Assembly (NCBI RefSeq): GCF_002222595.2
Contig: NZ_CP022413.2
Coordinates: 2,000,001-2,064,000 of the forward strand
Direction: 5' to 3'
Source: Blautia hansenii DSM 20583
GTDB lineage: Bacteria; Bacillota; Clostridia; Lachnospirales; Lachnospiraceae
Length of the DNA stretch: 64,000 nt
Shown: piece by piece, positions 47,346 to 56,151 of the stretch
Layout: every line of letters begins with the position of its first letter
How positions within the stretch are numbered: position 1 is the first letter of the stretch
Translations under genes and position numbers: made by a program
The notes under the pieces: model-generated
Databases searched by the model: none
Seen by the model: only the letters and a program-made list of their open reading frames with translations
What the model was told of the DNA's origin: nothing

Positions 47346-47666
47346 TCCGAAAGTCTATCCCTTGCGGCATCTCCCATCACAGTTATTCTTTTAACATTCC
47401 CTCACACAAACGCCGAATAACAGGCTTTTGCACTTAGTAGCTTCATAAAATCTTCCACTTTCTCAAAGCTTTGAAAGCGAAGTGCCCCGCAAAGTCGATG
47501 CCAGGTTCTTAAACAGCGGGTGGTTTAAGGCTGACAAGCTGCAATTAGGCAGCTAACGCTACGTTATCGTTTGCGTTTATATTTAATTTCCAGGTTGGTA
47601 TGCAGTCCCGGAGTCTGCAGATGGCTTCCTCAACTTCAAAACCCCCGTCGAAACCAGTACAAGCCC
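47320..47666 (-). ncRNA. ssrA: tmRNA
   Basis: The 347-nt RNA begins GGGCTTGTACTGGTTTCGAC and ends in a T-arm (GGGGTTCAATTCCCC) and CAAGTCC-A. The acceptor GGGCUUG pairs with CAAGUCC in full. An internal tag frame begins with GCA and encodes ANDNVALAA before TAA. With SmpB it enters stalled ribosomes, lets translation switch to the tag, and marks the product for proteolysis. CCA is not encoded, so it must be added. The gene is 8 kb from smpB, whereas the two are adjacent in many Firmicutes. Confidence 0.96.
47545..47574 (-). other. tmRNA tag reading frame (ANDNVALAA)
   Basis: The resume codon GCA is at 47574-47572 and the stop TAA at 47547-47545. The tag ends in LAA, the signal for ClpXP-type proteases. 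A 68-residue open frame that includes it is not a protein gene. Confidence 0.95.
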
Positions 47667-47722
47667 TAAAAGCATTCTGGTTGTGCAAACGAGAATAACA
47701 TACTTCCTTTGGCGCAACTATA

Positions 47723-47751
47723 ATACTAAACGTATTTACCTCATTTGTCAA
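47723..47751 (-). promoter_or_regulatory. Promoter of ssrA
   Basis: TTGACA and TAGTAT are separated by 17 bases. Transcription would begin about 50 bases before the mature 5' end, consistent with processing by RNase P. Confidence 0.75.
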
Positions 47752-47781
47752 GGGAATATTAATTTCTCGACAAATAGAAAT

Positions 47782-47813
47782 GCCGCTTCAAGATTTTTCA
47801 ATCTCAAAGCGGC
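47782..47813 (-). terminator. Terminator of the opp operon
   Basis: A 14-bp stem (GCCGCTTTGAGATT with AATCTTGAAGCGGC, two G.T pairs, GAAA loop) follows the oppA stop by 34 bases. Confidence 0.85.
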
Positions 47814-47846
47814 GCTTTTCATTACAAGAATATAGCAGAAAGTAAA

Positions 47847-49577
47847 TTATCTACCAAACTGCATATCATTGTTACCAGATTTTGTTTCCCACATTTCAAG
47901 CATGTTAATTGGGTCATTGTAATCTGCTAACCAACCTTCACGAGCAAAGTCAAATTTACCAGCTTTTCTTTCTTCAAGGAATGTAGACCATTCACGTGTT
48001 TCTACTGTCATGTTAATACCGATTTCATTGAAATCCTGCTGCATAGCTTCACCAATCTTAACATTACCTTCAGAGTCATTTGTCAGGTATGTAATATTAA
48101 TTGGTGTTTCTGGAGATAACATACCTGCATCATCAAATTTATATCCAGCACCTTCTAATAATTTTCTAGCTTCTTCTACGTTAGCTTCTGTTTTTTCTGG
48201 ATCATAGTAACCAACGTTTTCTGCATCTGGATAAGTATAAGCGTCATCATTTGCTCTGAATTCGCTACCCTGTCCATCTAACATACCTTCCGGAATAAAT
48301 GTGTTAGCTACTGTCTGATCAGCCTGAGCGATTGTATCTACAATATACTGACGGTCAATCAGTAAGGAGAATGCATGACGCATATCTGCTGCCTGCTGTG
48401 CTGTCTTTCCTGCAAATAATTCACTCTGAACATTAAATCCTGAGTAATATGTTCCTAAAGTAGCAATTTTGTGGAATTCAGGTGTATTTACAACATTTTT
48501 CATTTCGTCTGTTGGAATTGTATCACTAAACTGTAAAGAACCATCTTTAAATGCGTTAAATACAGCTGTATCATCAGCACTTAACATAAAGTTGATTTTC
48601 TTCAAAGAAACTTTTCCAGCATCATAGTAATTTGGGTTTGGTTCATAAGTCATAGACTCATTGTGTTTCCACTCTTTTAATGTGAACGGACCGGATGTTA
48701 CAAATCCAGACTCCAGACACCATGCACCCGGGTTATCTGCTGCGCCTTCAGCGGACTCTACGTTCTGCTGTGGAACTGGGTAAAATGCAGGGAATGCACA
48801 TAAGTCAAGGAAGTATGCACAAGGTGCTGCAAGTTTTACTGTAAATGTTTTTCCGTCTTCAGAAGCTGCGATATCAAGTGTACCGTCTTCTTTCTTAGCA
48901 ATACCGTCTGCTAAGTAAGAATAGTCAGCACCTGTATTAGGATCTACAAGTCTGTTCCAGCTGTATGCAACGTCTGTTGCGTCAAGAGCTTCACCGTCAG
49001 ACCATTTCAAACCGTCTTTCATTGTGAAAGTATAAGTAAGACCGTCTTCGCTCATTTCATGGCTTTCAGCTAAGTCCGGAACTAAAGCTCCTGTTTCATC
49101 ATATTTATATAATCCGGCAAATGAAAGAAGTGCCAGACAAGCGCCGTCTACTGCTGAGTTTAACGCCGGATCAAGTTTATTTGGTTCAGATGCAACCTGT
49201 AAGGATAATTCATTATTTGGAGCTGTTGCAAATCCAAAATACTTAAATCCGAAAAGGTTAGAGTAAATACCTTCTACATCTGTACTCTGCATATAAACAT
49301 CGTTGTAGTAGTATAAAGGAACAACTGCCCATGTATCCATAAGCATATCTTCTGCTTCGTGCATCATTGCCTCACGTTTTACAAGGTCTGTTTCCTTCTT
49401 GATGTTGGCAATTAATTCATCATAAGCTTCCCATTCCGGTGCTGCAGAACCTTCTTCTGCTGTTTCTTTTCCATCTTCTGTGCTTGCTTCTGGTTTGTCG
49501 CTGGAGCCGCCACATCCTGCCAGTGAACCGGCAACCATCGCAGAAGCAAGAAGCATTGCTAAAACACGTTTTTTCAT
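47847..49577 (-). CDS. oppA: Oligopeptide-binding lipoprotein OppA, apparently circularly permuted
   Basis: Residues 1-22 are a lipoprotein signal with lipobox LAGC (C22 lipidated); GAAGGAGG precedes the ATG. An acidic linker follows. Residues 47-118 (PEWEAYDELIANIK to WAVVPLYYYNDVYM to FKYFGFAT) match the usual C-terminus of this family: E. coli OppA has KAEQQLDKDSAIVPVYYY near its end. From residue 120 (NNELSLQVASEPNKLDP) the normal N-terminal lobe begins, continues through KWSDGEALDATDVAYSW and GWLADYNDP, and the protein stops at NNDMQFGR, where the C-terminal segment should follow. All parts are thus present once but in rotated order. The 576-residue length is normal. It binds peptides outside the cell for the OppBCDF pump. 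Confidence 0.9.
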   Translation of the reverse strand: MKKRVLAMLLASAMVAGSLAGCGGSSDKPEASTEDGKETAEEGSAAPEWEAYDELIANIKKETDLVKREAMMHEAEDMLMDTWAVVPLYYYNDVYMQSTDVEGIYSNLFGFKYFGFATAPNNELSLQVASEPNKLDPALNSAVDGACLALLSFAGLYKYDETGALVPDLAESHEMSEDGLTYTFTMKDGLKWSDGEALDATDVAYSWNRLVDPNTGADYSYLADGIAKKEDGTLDIAASEDGKTFTVKLAAPCAYFLDLCAFPAFYPVPQQNVESAEGAADNPGAWCLESGFVTSGPFTLKEWKHNESMTYEPNPNYYDAGKVSLKKINFMLSADDTAVFNAFKDGSLQFSDTIPTDEMKNVVNTPEFHKIATLGTYYSGFNVQSELFAGKTAQQAADMRHAFSLLIDRQYIVDTIAQADQTVANTFIPEGMLDGQGSEFRANDDAYTYPDAENVGYYDPEKTEANVEEARKLLEGAGYKFDDAGMLSPETPINITYLTNDSEGNVKIGEAMQQDFNEIGINMTVETREWSTFLEERKAGKFDFAREGWLADYNDPINMLEMWETKSGNNDMQFGR

Positions 49578-49651
49578 TTTTGCCTCCTTCTACTTATTTC
49601 CTTCATAAGTATACATTTATTATACAAAATTCCTAACGGAATGTTGTATCA

Positions 49652-50632
49652 CTATTTATTCCAGCATGCAACCTGATGTCCGTTACCTCTGTCAGTTAAT
49701 GTCGGACATTCTTTTGCACACTGCTCTGTTGCATATTTGCAACGTGTACGGAACGCACAGCCTGTTGGCATGTGCAGAGGACTTGGTACGTCACCTTCCA
49801 GAATAATACGCTGTCTTTCCTTTGCCATCTTTGGATCCGGATAAGGTACTGCGCTTAATAAGGACTGTGTATATGGATGAATTGGACTTGCATTTAATTC
49901 ATCTGCATCTGCAATTTCAACCACACGTCCCAGATACATAACTGCAATTCTATCTGAAATATGATGTACAACCAATAAGTCATGGGCGATAAACAAATAA
50001 GCAATTCCCAGCTTATCCTGAAGTTCTTCAAACATGTTGATAACCTGTGCCTGAATAGATACGTCAAGAGCGCTGACCGCCTCATCACATATAATAAACT
50101 TTGGATTTGTAGCCAATGCTCTGGCAATTCCGATACGCTGACGCTGACCGCCGGAAAACTCATGTGCATATCGTGTTGCATGCTCTGCATTCAGACCTAC
50201 TAATTCCATAAGATGTAAAATCTTATCACGTCTTTCTCCCTTAGAAGTATATAATTTATGTACGTCTAAAGGTTCACCGATAATATCCTCTACTGTCATA
50301 CGTGGGTTTAAGGAAGAATATGGATCCTGAAAAACCATCTGCATATCCTTTCTCATAGACTGAATACTTTTTTCGTCTACACGCTGACCATTGTAAAAAA
50401 TATCGCCGCTGGTTGGTTTATATAAGTGTAACAGAGAACGTCCTACTGTTGTTTTACCACAACCGGACTCTCCTACCAATCCCAGAGTTTCTCCCGGTTT
50501 GATTGCGAAGGATACGCCGTCTACCGCTTTTAAAGGAATTGTTTTACCAAACCCTGCTTTGATTGGAAAATACTGTTTCAGATTATTTACTTCTACCAGA
50601 TACTCTTTATTTGGTACGAAATTATCACTCAT
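49652..50632 (-). CDS. oppF: Oligopeptide ABC transporter ATP-binding protein OppF
   Basis: In this 326-residue protein, Walker A is GESGCGKT (residues 54-61), the signature LSGGQ is represented by FSGGQRQR, and Walker B by [12 protein letters not shown]. The C-terminal oligopeptide domain carries the cysteine pattern GCAFRTRC...C...C typical of OppD/OppF. It forms the ATPase dimer with OppD and powers peptide import. Its start overlaps the oppD stop by 8 bases. Confidence 0.95.
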   Translation of the reverse strand: MSDNFVPNKEYLVEVNNLKQYFPIKAGFGKTIPLKAVDGVSFAIKPGETLGLVGESGCGKTTVGRSLLHLYKPTSGDIFYNGQRVDEKSIQSMRKDMQMVFQDPYSSLNPRMTVEDIIGEPLDVHKLYTSKGERRDKILHLMELVGLNAEHATRYAHEFSGGQRQRIGIARALATNPKFIICDEAVSALDVSIQAQVINMFEELQDKLGIAYLFIAHDLLVVHHISDRIAVMYLGRVVEIADADELNASPIHPYTQSLLSAVPYPDPKMAKERQRIILEGDVPSPLHMPTGCAFRTRCKYATEQCAKECPTLTDRGNGHQVACWNK

Positions 50633-51632
50633 TACTTCCGGCTCCTTTCTGGTTCTCCATAAGTTCTTTTACGCTGAGCCAGCAAGATGCAAAATGTCCG
50701 TCTGGCATCTGTACTTCCGGTGCCTGTTCCTCAAGACAAATTTTCATTGCATTTTCACATCTGGGACAGAAAGCACAGCCTTTTGGCATATTTAATAAGT
50801 TAATCGGTGTTCCCGGAACCGGAACCAGCTTTTCTCCGATACGGTCAACATTCGGAATGGAGCGAAGCAGACCTTTTGTATATTCATGCGCCGGTCTGTA
50901 AAAGATATCTTCTGCTGTACCACGTTCACAAACTCTACCGCCGTACATAACAATGATTTCGTCGCACATATCTGCAATAACACCTAAGTCATGAGTAACC
51001 ATGATAATAGCCATACCTAATTTTTTCTGAAGACTCTGCATCAGCTCCAAAATCTGAGCCTGAATGGTAACGTCAAGCGCTGTTGTCGGTTCATCGGCAA
51101 TCAGGATATCCGGTTCACATGCCAGTGCCATAGCAATCATAACCCTCTGGCGCATACCGCCGGATAACTCATAAGGATACTGTTTGATACGTTTCTCCGG
51201 TTCGTTTACACCTACTAAAGTAAGCATTTCCACTGCACGGGCTTCTGCTTCTTTTCCTTTGCGTTCTGTATGTAACTCAATGGCTTCTTTTAACTGGTTT
51301 CCAATTGTAAAAACTGGATTTAAGCTAGTCATAGGATCCTGGAAAATAATGGAACAACATTTTCCACGGAACGCCCTCATCTGTTTTTCTGAAAATTTTG
51401 TAATATCTTCACCTTTAAATAAAACTTCACCCTGTTTGATGCTTCCGTTTTTCTCCAGAATTTGCATAATGGAATATGCAGTAACACTCTTTCCGGAACC
51501 GGACTCACCTACAATACCAAGGATTTTCCCTTTATCCAGATTAAAGGAAACGCCGTTTACGGCCATTACTTCACCTTTTTCTGTTGTAAAGGAAGTACAA
51601 AGATTTTTTACTGAAAGGATTGTCTCGCTCAT
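50625..51632 (-). CDS. oppD: Oligopeptide ABC transporter ATP-binding protein OppD
   Basis: In this 335-residue protein, Walker A is GESGSGKS (42-49), the signature LSGGMRQR, and Walker [13 protein letters not shown]. It ends with the conserved GCAFCPRC cysteine cluster. It pairs with OppF. It lies 7 bases after oppC in the operon oppB-oppC-oppD-oppF-oppA, all on the minus strand. Confidence 0.95.
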   Translation of the reverse strand: MSETILSVKNLCTSFTTEKGEVMAVNGVSFNLDKGKILGIVGESGSGKSVTAYSIMQILEKNGSIKQGEVLFKGEDITKFSEKQMRAFRGKCCSIIFQDPMTSLNPVFTIGNQLKEAIELHTERKGKEAEARAVEMLTLVGVNEPEKRIKQYPYELSGGMRQRVMIAMALACEPDILIADEPTTALDVTIQAQILELMQSLQKKLGMAIIMVTHDLGVIADMCDEIIVMYGGRVCERGTAEDIFYRPAHEYTKGLLRSIPNVDRIGEKLVPVPGTPINLLNMPKGCAFCPRCENAMKICLEEQAPEVQMPDGHFASCWLSVKELMENQKGAGSNE

Positions 51633-51639
51633 TTTTCTA

Positions 51640-52722
51640 TTACCTCCTTAATTTTGGATCGAACGCATCACGCAGACCGTCACCAATCAGGTTAAAGGAA
51701 AGAGTGATAAGACCAATCATCAGTGCCGGGAAAATCAGTTTATAAGGATACGCTGAAATACCTGCACGAGCCGCATTTGCCAGAGAACCAAGAGAAGGCA
51801 TTGGCGCCTGAACACCCAGACCTACGAAGCTTAAGAAGCTCTCTGTAAAAATAGCGGAAGGAATTTGTAATGCTGCGGAAATAATAATAACGCTGACACA
51901 GTTTGGAAGAATATGTCTGCGGATAATTCTTCCCGGTTTTGCGCCACTTACTTTTGCAGCAAGTACGTATTCATTCTGTTTAATTGTAAGGATCTGACCT
52001 CTTACCATACGAGCCATACTGGTCCAGTATAAAAGACCGAATACAATAAACAGAGAAATCATATTTGTACCCAGCTTGCTAAGCGCCGGAATTGCATCCA
52101 AGTTCAAGGTTTCACGAAGCACTACGGATAACAGAATAATCATCAGCATATCCGGCAGGGAATAGATAATATCCACTATTCGCATCATGACCAAGTCGAC
52201 CTTGCCGCCGAAATATCCGGAGACACTTCCGTAGATAACACCGATTAGCACAACGATACAACTTGCAAATACACCTACCAACAGGGAAATTCTTGTTCCG
52301 TATACAACACGTACAAAATAATCTCTACCCATTTCATCAGTACCCATAATATGAGGGAATACTTCACCGCCCTCTTTCATATATTCCTTTTCTAAATCAG
52401 AATACTGGAACGGAGCCATATTTGCCGCTGTTTTGTCACGCTTACCGTTTACGGTAACAATCTGTGAATATTTATACGGTACAACGTATGGTGTAATTAC
52501 AATAGTAAGGATAATTAAAAGCAATACAATAACACTTCCTACTGCCAATGGGTTTTTCATCAGCTTACGCATACCGTCTTTAAAGAATGTGGAGGACTCG
52601 CTCATAACCTCCTGCTGTCTTTTTTCTTCATCTGTTGCCTTTTCAAATTTACTCAGGTCTACCTGAAAGCTAAAAGGAGATTTTTTAGGCATCTGATCCA
52701 AATTTTTATTTGTATTTTCCAT
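51640..52722 (-). CDS. oppC: Oligopeptide ABC transporter permease OppC
   Basis: The 360-residue protein has a long cytosolic N-terminus (about 60 residues), then six predicted membrane helices. The second large loop carries the EAA-like motif (AAKVSGAKPGRIIRRHILPN) that contacts the ATPases. Together with OppB it forms the membrane channel. GGAGGAG precedes the start. Confidence 0.94.
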   Translation of the reverse strand: MENTNKNLDQMPKKSPFSFQVDLSKFEKATDEEKRQQEVMSESSTFFKDGMRKLMKNPLAVGSVIVLLLIILTIVITPYVVPYKYSQIVTVNGKRDKTAANMAPFQYSDLEKEYMKEGGEVFPHIMGTDEMGRDYFVRVVYGTRISLLVGVFASCIVVLIGVIYGSVSGYFGGKVDLVMMRIVDIIYSLPDMLMIILLSVVLRETLNLDAIPALSKLGTNMISLFIVFGLLYWTSMARMVRGQILTIKQNEYVLAAKVSGAKPGRIIRRHILPNCVSVIIISAALQIPSAIFTESFLSFVGLGVQAPMPSLGSLANAARAGISAYPYKLIFPALMIGLITLSFNLIGDGLRDAFDPKLRR

Positions 52723-52737
52723 GTCTTATGTCTCCTC

Positions 52738-53649
52738 CTAATCTAATTTAATTCTTGGATCAATGAGTTTATATACAATATCTGTAATCAAGTTCATTGT
52801 AACCATCAATACTGCAAGGAAAATAGTTACACCCATAATAAGCGGGTAATCTCGGTTGATAATACTATCAACAAATTTTGCGCCAAGTCCGCCGATTGTA
52901 AAGATTTTTTCTACAACCAAGCTACCTGTAAGAATTGCTGCTGTCATCGGACCTACGTATGTAACAACCGGAATAAGAGCATTTCTCAATGTATGTTTGA
53001 AAATCACCTTCCACTGTGCAACACCTTTTGCTCTGGCTGTACGCACATAGTCCTGTCCCATTGCATCCAGCATACTTGTCTTTGTAAGACGTGTGATATA
53101 AGCCATAGGGTAAGCTGCCAATGCAATTACCGGAAGAATATAATTCTGATTATCAGGACTCCATACAGGAACCCATTTCAGCTTGATGGAAAATACCAAA
53201 AGCAGGAGGGAACCGAGTACAAAGCTGGGAAGCGATGTAAACAATGTGGAGAAGAAAATAATCAATCTGTCAGGAAGTTTATTTCTGGTAAGCGCAGCAA
53301 TACTTCCTAAAACCAATCCGAAGATAATTGCTGTTACTACTGCCATAGCTCCCAGCTTCGCTGAAACCTTAAAAGATGTGAAAATTGTTTCTCCAATATC
53401 ACGTCCTGTTTTTGTAGAGATACCAAAATCACCCTGGAAAACATTTCCCATATAAATTACAAACTGTTCCGGAACCGGTTTGTCAAGGTTATATCTCTTT
53501 TCTAATGCCGCTTTTACTTCTGGTGTCGTTGCTTTTTCACCATCAAACGGTCCACCCGGAATTGCATTCATTGCAAAAAATGTGATTACGCATACAATAA
53601 AGATTGTTGCGATTGCAAGTAAAATTCGTTTAACAACATATTTTGCCAT
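52738..53649 (-). CDS. oppB: Oligopeptide ABC transporter permease OppB
   Basis: The 303-residue protein has an N-terminal membrane helix and the usual FFAMNAIPGGPF start of the family. The ATPase-contacting motif is TARAKGVAQWKVIFKHTLRN. It has six membrane helices and is the first gene of the operon. The 5' leader is about 155 bases long with a sigma-A-type promoter at 53814-53842. Confidence 0.94.
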   Translation of the reverse strand: MAKYVVKRILLAIATIFIVCVITFFAMNAIPGGPFDGEKATTPEVKAALEKRYNLDKPVPEQFVIYMGNVFQGDFGISTKTGRDIGETIFTSFKVSAKLGAMAVVTAIIFGLVLGSIAALTRNKLPDRLIIFFSTLFTSLPSFVLGSLLLLVFSIKLKWVPVWSPDNQNYILPVIALAAYPMAYITRLTKTSMLDAMGQDYVRTARAKGVAQWKVIFKHTLRNALIPVVTYVGPMTAAILTGSLVVEKIFTIGGLGAKFVDSIINRDYPLIMGVTIFLAVLMVTMNLITDIVYKLIDPRIKLD

Positions 53650-53813
53650 TACAACTTACTCCTTTTCCTTTATATTTCTTCTTGTAACTTCAGGTCTTCT
53701 CATACATCTGTCTTTATAGGAAAGACATTCGGCGTAAAATAATAATCCAATGTCTATACATTAGATTTCATTTACACTAGCACTTTAATCAACTGAATTT
53801 ACGTATACTAGCT

Positions 53814-53842
53814 ATTATATAGTCTTCGATTGAATTCGTCAA
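53814..53842 (-). promoter_or_regulatory. Promoter of the opp operon
   Basis: TTGACG and TATAAT are separated by exactly 17 bases. Transcription would start near 53807, giving a leader of about 158 nt; I see no riboswitch or T-box in it. The remaining gap up to pepF (53843-53946) is AT-rich without visible genes. Confidence 0.8.
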
Positions 53843-53946
53843 TCTTTTTTCTCACAAATTTTGCATGAAAATTCACATTTGTTTATATTTTGTTTATTTT
53901 TTATAGAATTCGTTTAATTTTAAAAACTTTTCTATTGCTTTTAAAC

Positions 53947-53978
53947 AGAAAAAGTGCTTACAAAAAAGCACTTTTTCT
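53947..53978 (-). terminator. Terminator of the pepF operon
   Basis: AGAAAAAGTGCTT and AAGCACTTTTTCT form a perfect 13-bp stem with a 6-nt loop. It lies 13 bases past the pepF stop and can work on both strands. Confidence 0.9.
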
Positions 53979-53991
53979 CTTACGTTTTTTA

Positions 53992-55659
53992 TCATTTCTT
54001 TAAATTCTCTACAATTTTCGCAAGTACTCCATTTTTAAACGGAGTTTCCAGTCCTGCCTCCTCTAAAAGCTCTGTGTGGAACTTAGCCGCAGACATTCTG
54101 CATAATTTCAAATAACTCTGCCATGCAGCCTTTCTGTCCTTATCCATCCAGATTTTATATTCAAAAGCGCAGAGCTGCGCAATTACATAATCGATATAAT
54201 ACAGCGGAAAACTGTAAATATGATGCTGCTTCTGCCAAAAGCAGCCGTTTTCAAAGAATTCCAGCCCATCATAGAACAGATGCGGCTTGTAATCCCTCTC
54301 CAAATCCTTCCACACCTGCTTTCTCTCCTTTGGTGTCAGATTTGGATTGTCGTATATTATATGCTGGAATTCGTCAACCATGCAGCCGTAAGGAACAAAA
54401 ATCACAGCGTCCTCTAAGTGCATATCTGTATATTCCTGTGCGGTTTCTTTTCCAAAAAACAAAGGATACCACGGCTCAGTAAAAAATTCCATAGACATAG
54501 AATGAATTTCTGCGGTTTCCATTCCGATATCTGCGTGTTCACGAATAGGATCTGCTGCTGCCAGATATCCCTGAAAAGCATGACCACACTCATGTGTCAT
54601 AACATCTACATCACCGCTTGTTCCATTGAAATTAGCAAAAATAAATGGTGATTTATAATCCGGAATATAAGTCATATATCCGCCTACTGCTTTTGTTTTT
54701 CTTCCAAACACATCTAACAGTTCATTATCCATCATAAAATCAAAAAATTCTTTTGTTTCAGAAGAAAGCTCCTCATACATCTGCTGTCCTGCCTGCAGGA
54801 TTTCTTCCGGTGTTCCTTCCGGCTGTGGATTTCCTTTTGGGCTGTATACTACTTCATCTGTATAGGAAAGTTCAGATAAGCCCAGACGTTCTTTTCTTTT
54901 CTCAAAAATACTTTCTGCAAAAGGAACCCAAACTTCTTTTACCTGACGTCTTAAATTCTCGATTTCCTCTCGCCCATAGCAGTTTCGCTGCATACGCAGA
55001 TAACCCAGAGGTGTATAAGTTTCAAATCCCAGCTTTTTCGCCTGTAAAGTACGGTTTTTTACCAGCTTATCATAAAGCTCATCTAATTTGTCCTGAATAC
55101 TTAAAAAGAATTCATTCTGTTTTTCCTGTGCTTCCCGTCTTATTTTTGCATCTTTATGCTTTAAATACGGTGTCAAAAGTGAAAGATTTAATGTTTCCTC
55201 TCCCCAGGGTATCTGAGCACTTGCCAGAAGTTTTTCATACTCTGTTACCAGTGTATTTTCTTCTTGCATAAGAGGAATAATTTCTTCTGACACAGACTTC
55301 ATGGCAATCTCCATATTTTTAAAAGCTACCTGTCCAATCTTTTCTTCTAATACCTGTTTATATGGAGAATGGAACAAGATTTTCTGATATTCTACACACA
55401 TATTAGAATATTCAGGAATTTGTTCATCGTAATAATTCTGTTCTTTTTCATAAAATTCATCCGTAGTATCAATGGTATGACGAATAGAACAAAGTGTTAC
55501 CTGCGTCTGAATTTTATCATTTAACTGATAAAATTCTTTATGAATTTCAAACTGTTCTTCTCCACTTTTTGCCGCTTTGGATTTTTCCATAATTTCTGAA
55601 AGTTCTGCTTTTGCCTTCGCAAAATCAATTCTTTCATAAGGCATATCCTTAAATTTCAT
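53992..55659 (-). CDS. pepF: Oligoendopeptidase F family zinc metallopeptidase (M3)
   Basis: The 555-residue protein carries the M3 active site HECGH at residues 356-360 (two zinc ligands and the catalytic glutamate), with the third ligand glutamate downstream in AEIHSMSMEFF. The N-terminal half is helical, as in the family. There is no signal peptide, so it acts in the cytosol on short peptides, a good match to the adjacent peptide importer. It follows smpB by 16 bases and is probably co-transcribed with rnr and smpB. Confidence 0.93.
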   Translation of the reverse strand: MKFKDMPYERIDFAKAKAELSEIMEKSKAAKSGEEQFEIHKEFYQLNDKIQTQVTLCSIRHTIDTTDEFYEKEQNYYDEQIPEYSNMCVEYQKILFHSPYKQVLEEKIGQVAFKNMEIAMKSVSEEIIPLMQEENTLVTEYEKLLASAQIPWGEETLNLSLLTPYLKHKDAKIRREAQEKQNEFFLSIQDKLDELYDKLVKNRTLQAKKLGFETYTPLGYLRMQRNCYGREEIENLRRQVKEVWVPFAESIFEKRKERLGLSELSYTDEVVYSPKGNPQPEGTPEEILQAGQQMYEELSSETKEFFDFMMDNELLDVFGRKTKAVGGYMTYIPDYKSPFIFANFNGTSGDVDVMTHECGHAFQGYLAAADPIREHADIGMETAEIHSMSMEFFTEPWYPLFFGKETAQEYTDMHLEDAVIFVPYGCMVDEFQHIIYDNPNLTPKERKQVWKDLERDYKPHLFYDGLEFFENGCFWQKQHHIYSFPLYYIDYVIAQLCAFEYKIWMDKDRKAAWQSYLKLCRMSAAKFHTELLEEAGLETPFKNGVLAKIVENLKK

Positions 55660-55675
55660 CCTGTTTTCCTCCCAT

Positions 55676-56146
55676 TTAATATAGATTTTTCACTTTAAAT
55701 TCTCTCTCTGTTTCCCTTCTCTGGTCTTTCTTGGCAATATCCTGACGTTTGTCATATAATTTCTTTCCTTTTGCCACGCCTATTTCCACCTTTACAAGAC
55801 TGCCTTTAAAATATACTTTTAAAGGTACCAGCGTATATCCTTTTTCTCTTATTTTCCCCTCAATTTTTCGTATCTCGTAAGAATGAAGCAAAAGCTTTCT
55901 TACACGCAAAGGGTCTTTATTGAAAATATTTCCTTTTTCATAAGGACTGATATGCATACCAAAAATAAAAACCTCACCCTTGTCAATCTGAATAAAGGAC
56001 TCTTTAATGCTGCATTTGCCCATACGAAGGGATTTTACCTCTGTACCGGCTAAAGCAATTCCTGCTTCATAAGTATCTTCAATAAAATAATCATGATAGG
56101 CTTTTTTATTATTTGCAATCAGGCGATTTTCTGATTTTTTTGCCAT
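55676..56146 (-). CDS. smpB: SsrA-binding protein SmpB
   Basis: The 156-residue protein has the signature [24 protein letters not shown] and the basic C-terminal tail [18 protein letters not shown] that folds in the empty mRNA channel. It carries tmRNA to stalled ribosomes. It starts 5 bases after the rnr stop, the conserved rnr-smpB pair. Confidence 0.97.
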   Translation of the reverse strand: MAKKSENRLIANNKKAYHDYFIEDTYEAGIALAGTEVKSLRMGKCSIKESFIQIDKGEVFIFGMHISPYEKGNIFNKDPLRVRKLLLHSYEIRKIEGKIREKGYTLVPLKVYFKGSLVKVEIGVAKGKKLYDKRQDIAKKDQRRETEREFKVKNLY

Positions 56147-56151
56147 TTTTT

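Noticed and set aside
47545..47751. 68-residue minus-strand ORF ending in ANDNVALAA
   Set aside because: It is the tmRNA gene read as protein; only the tag frame is translated.
53650..53807. Riboswitch or T-box in the opp leader
   Set aside because: No conserved T-box, SAM or other known riboswitch core was recognised in the 158-nt leader.
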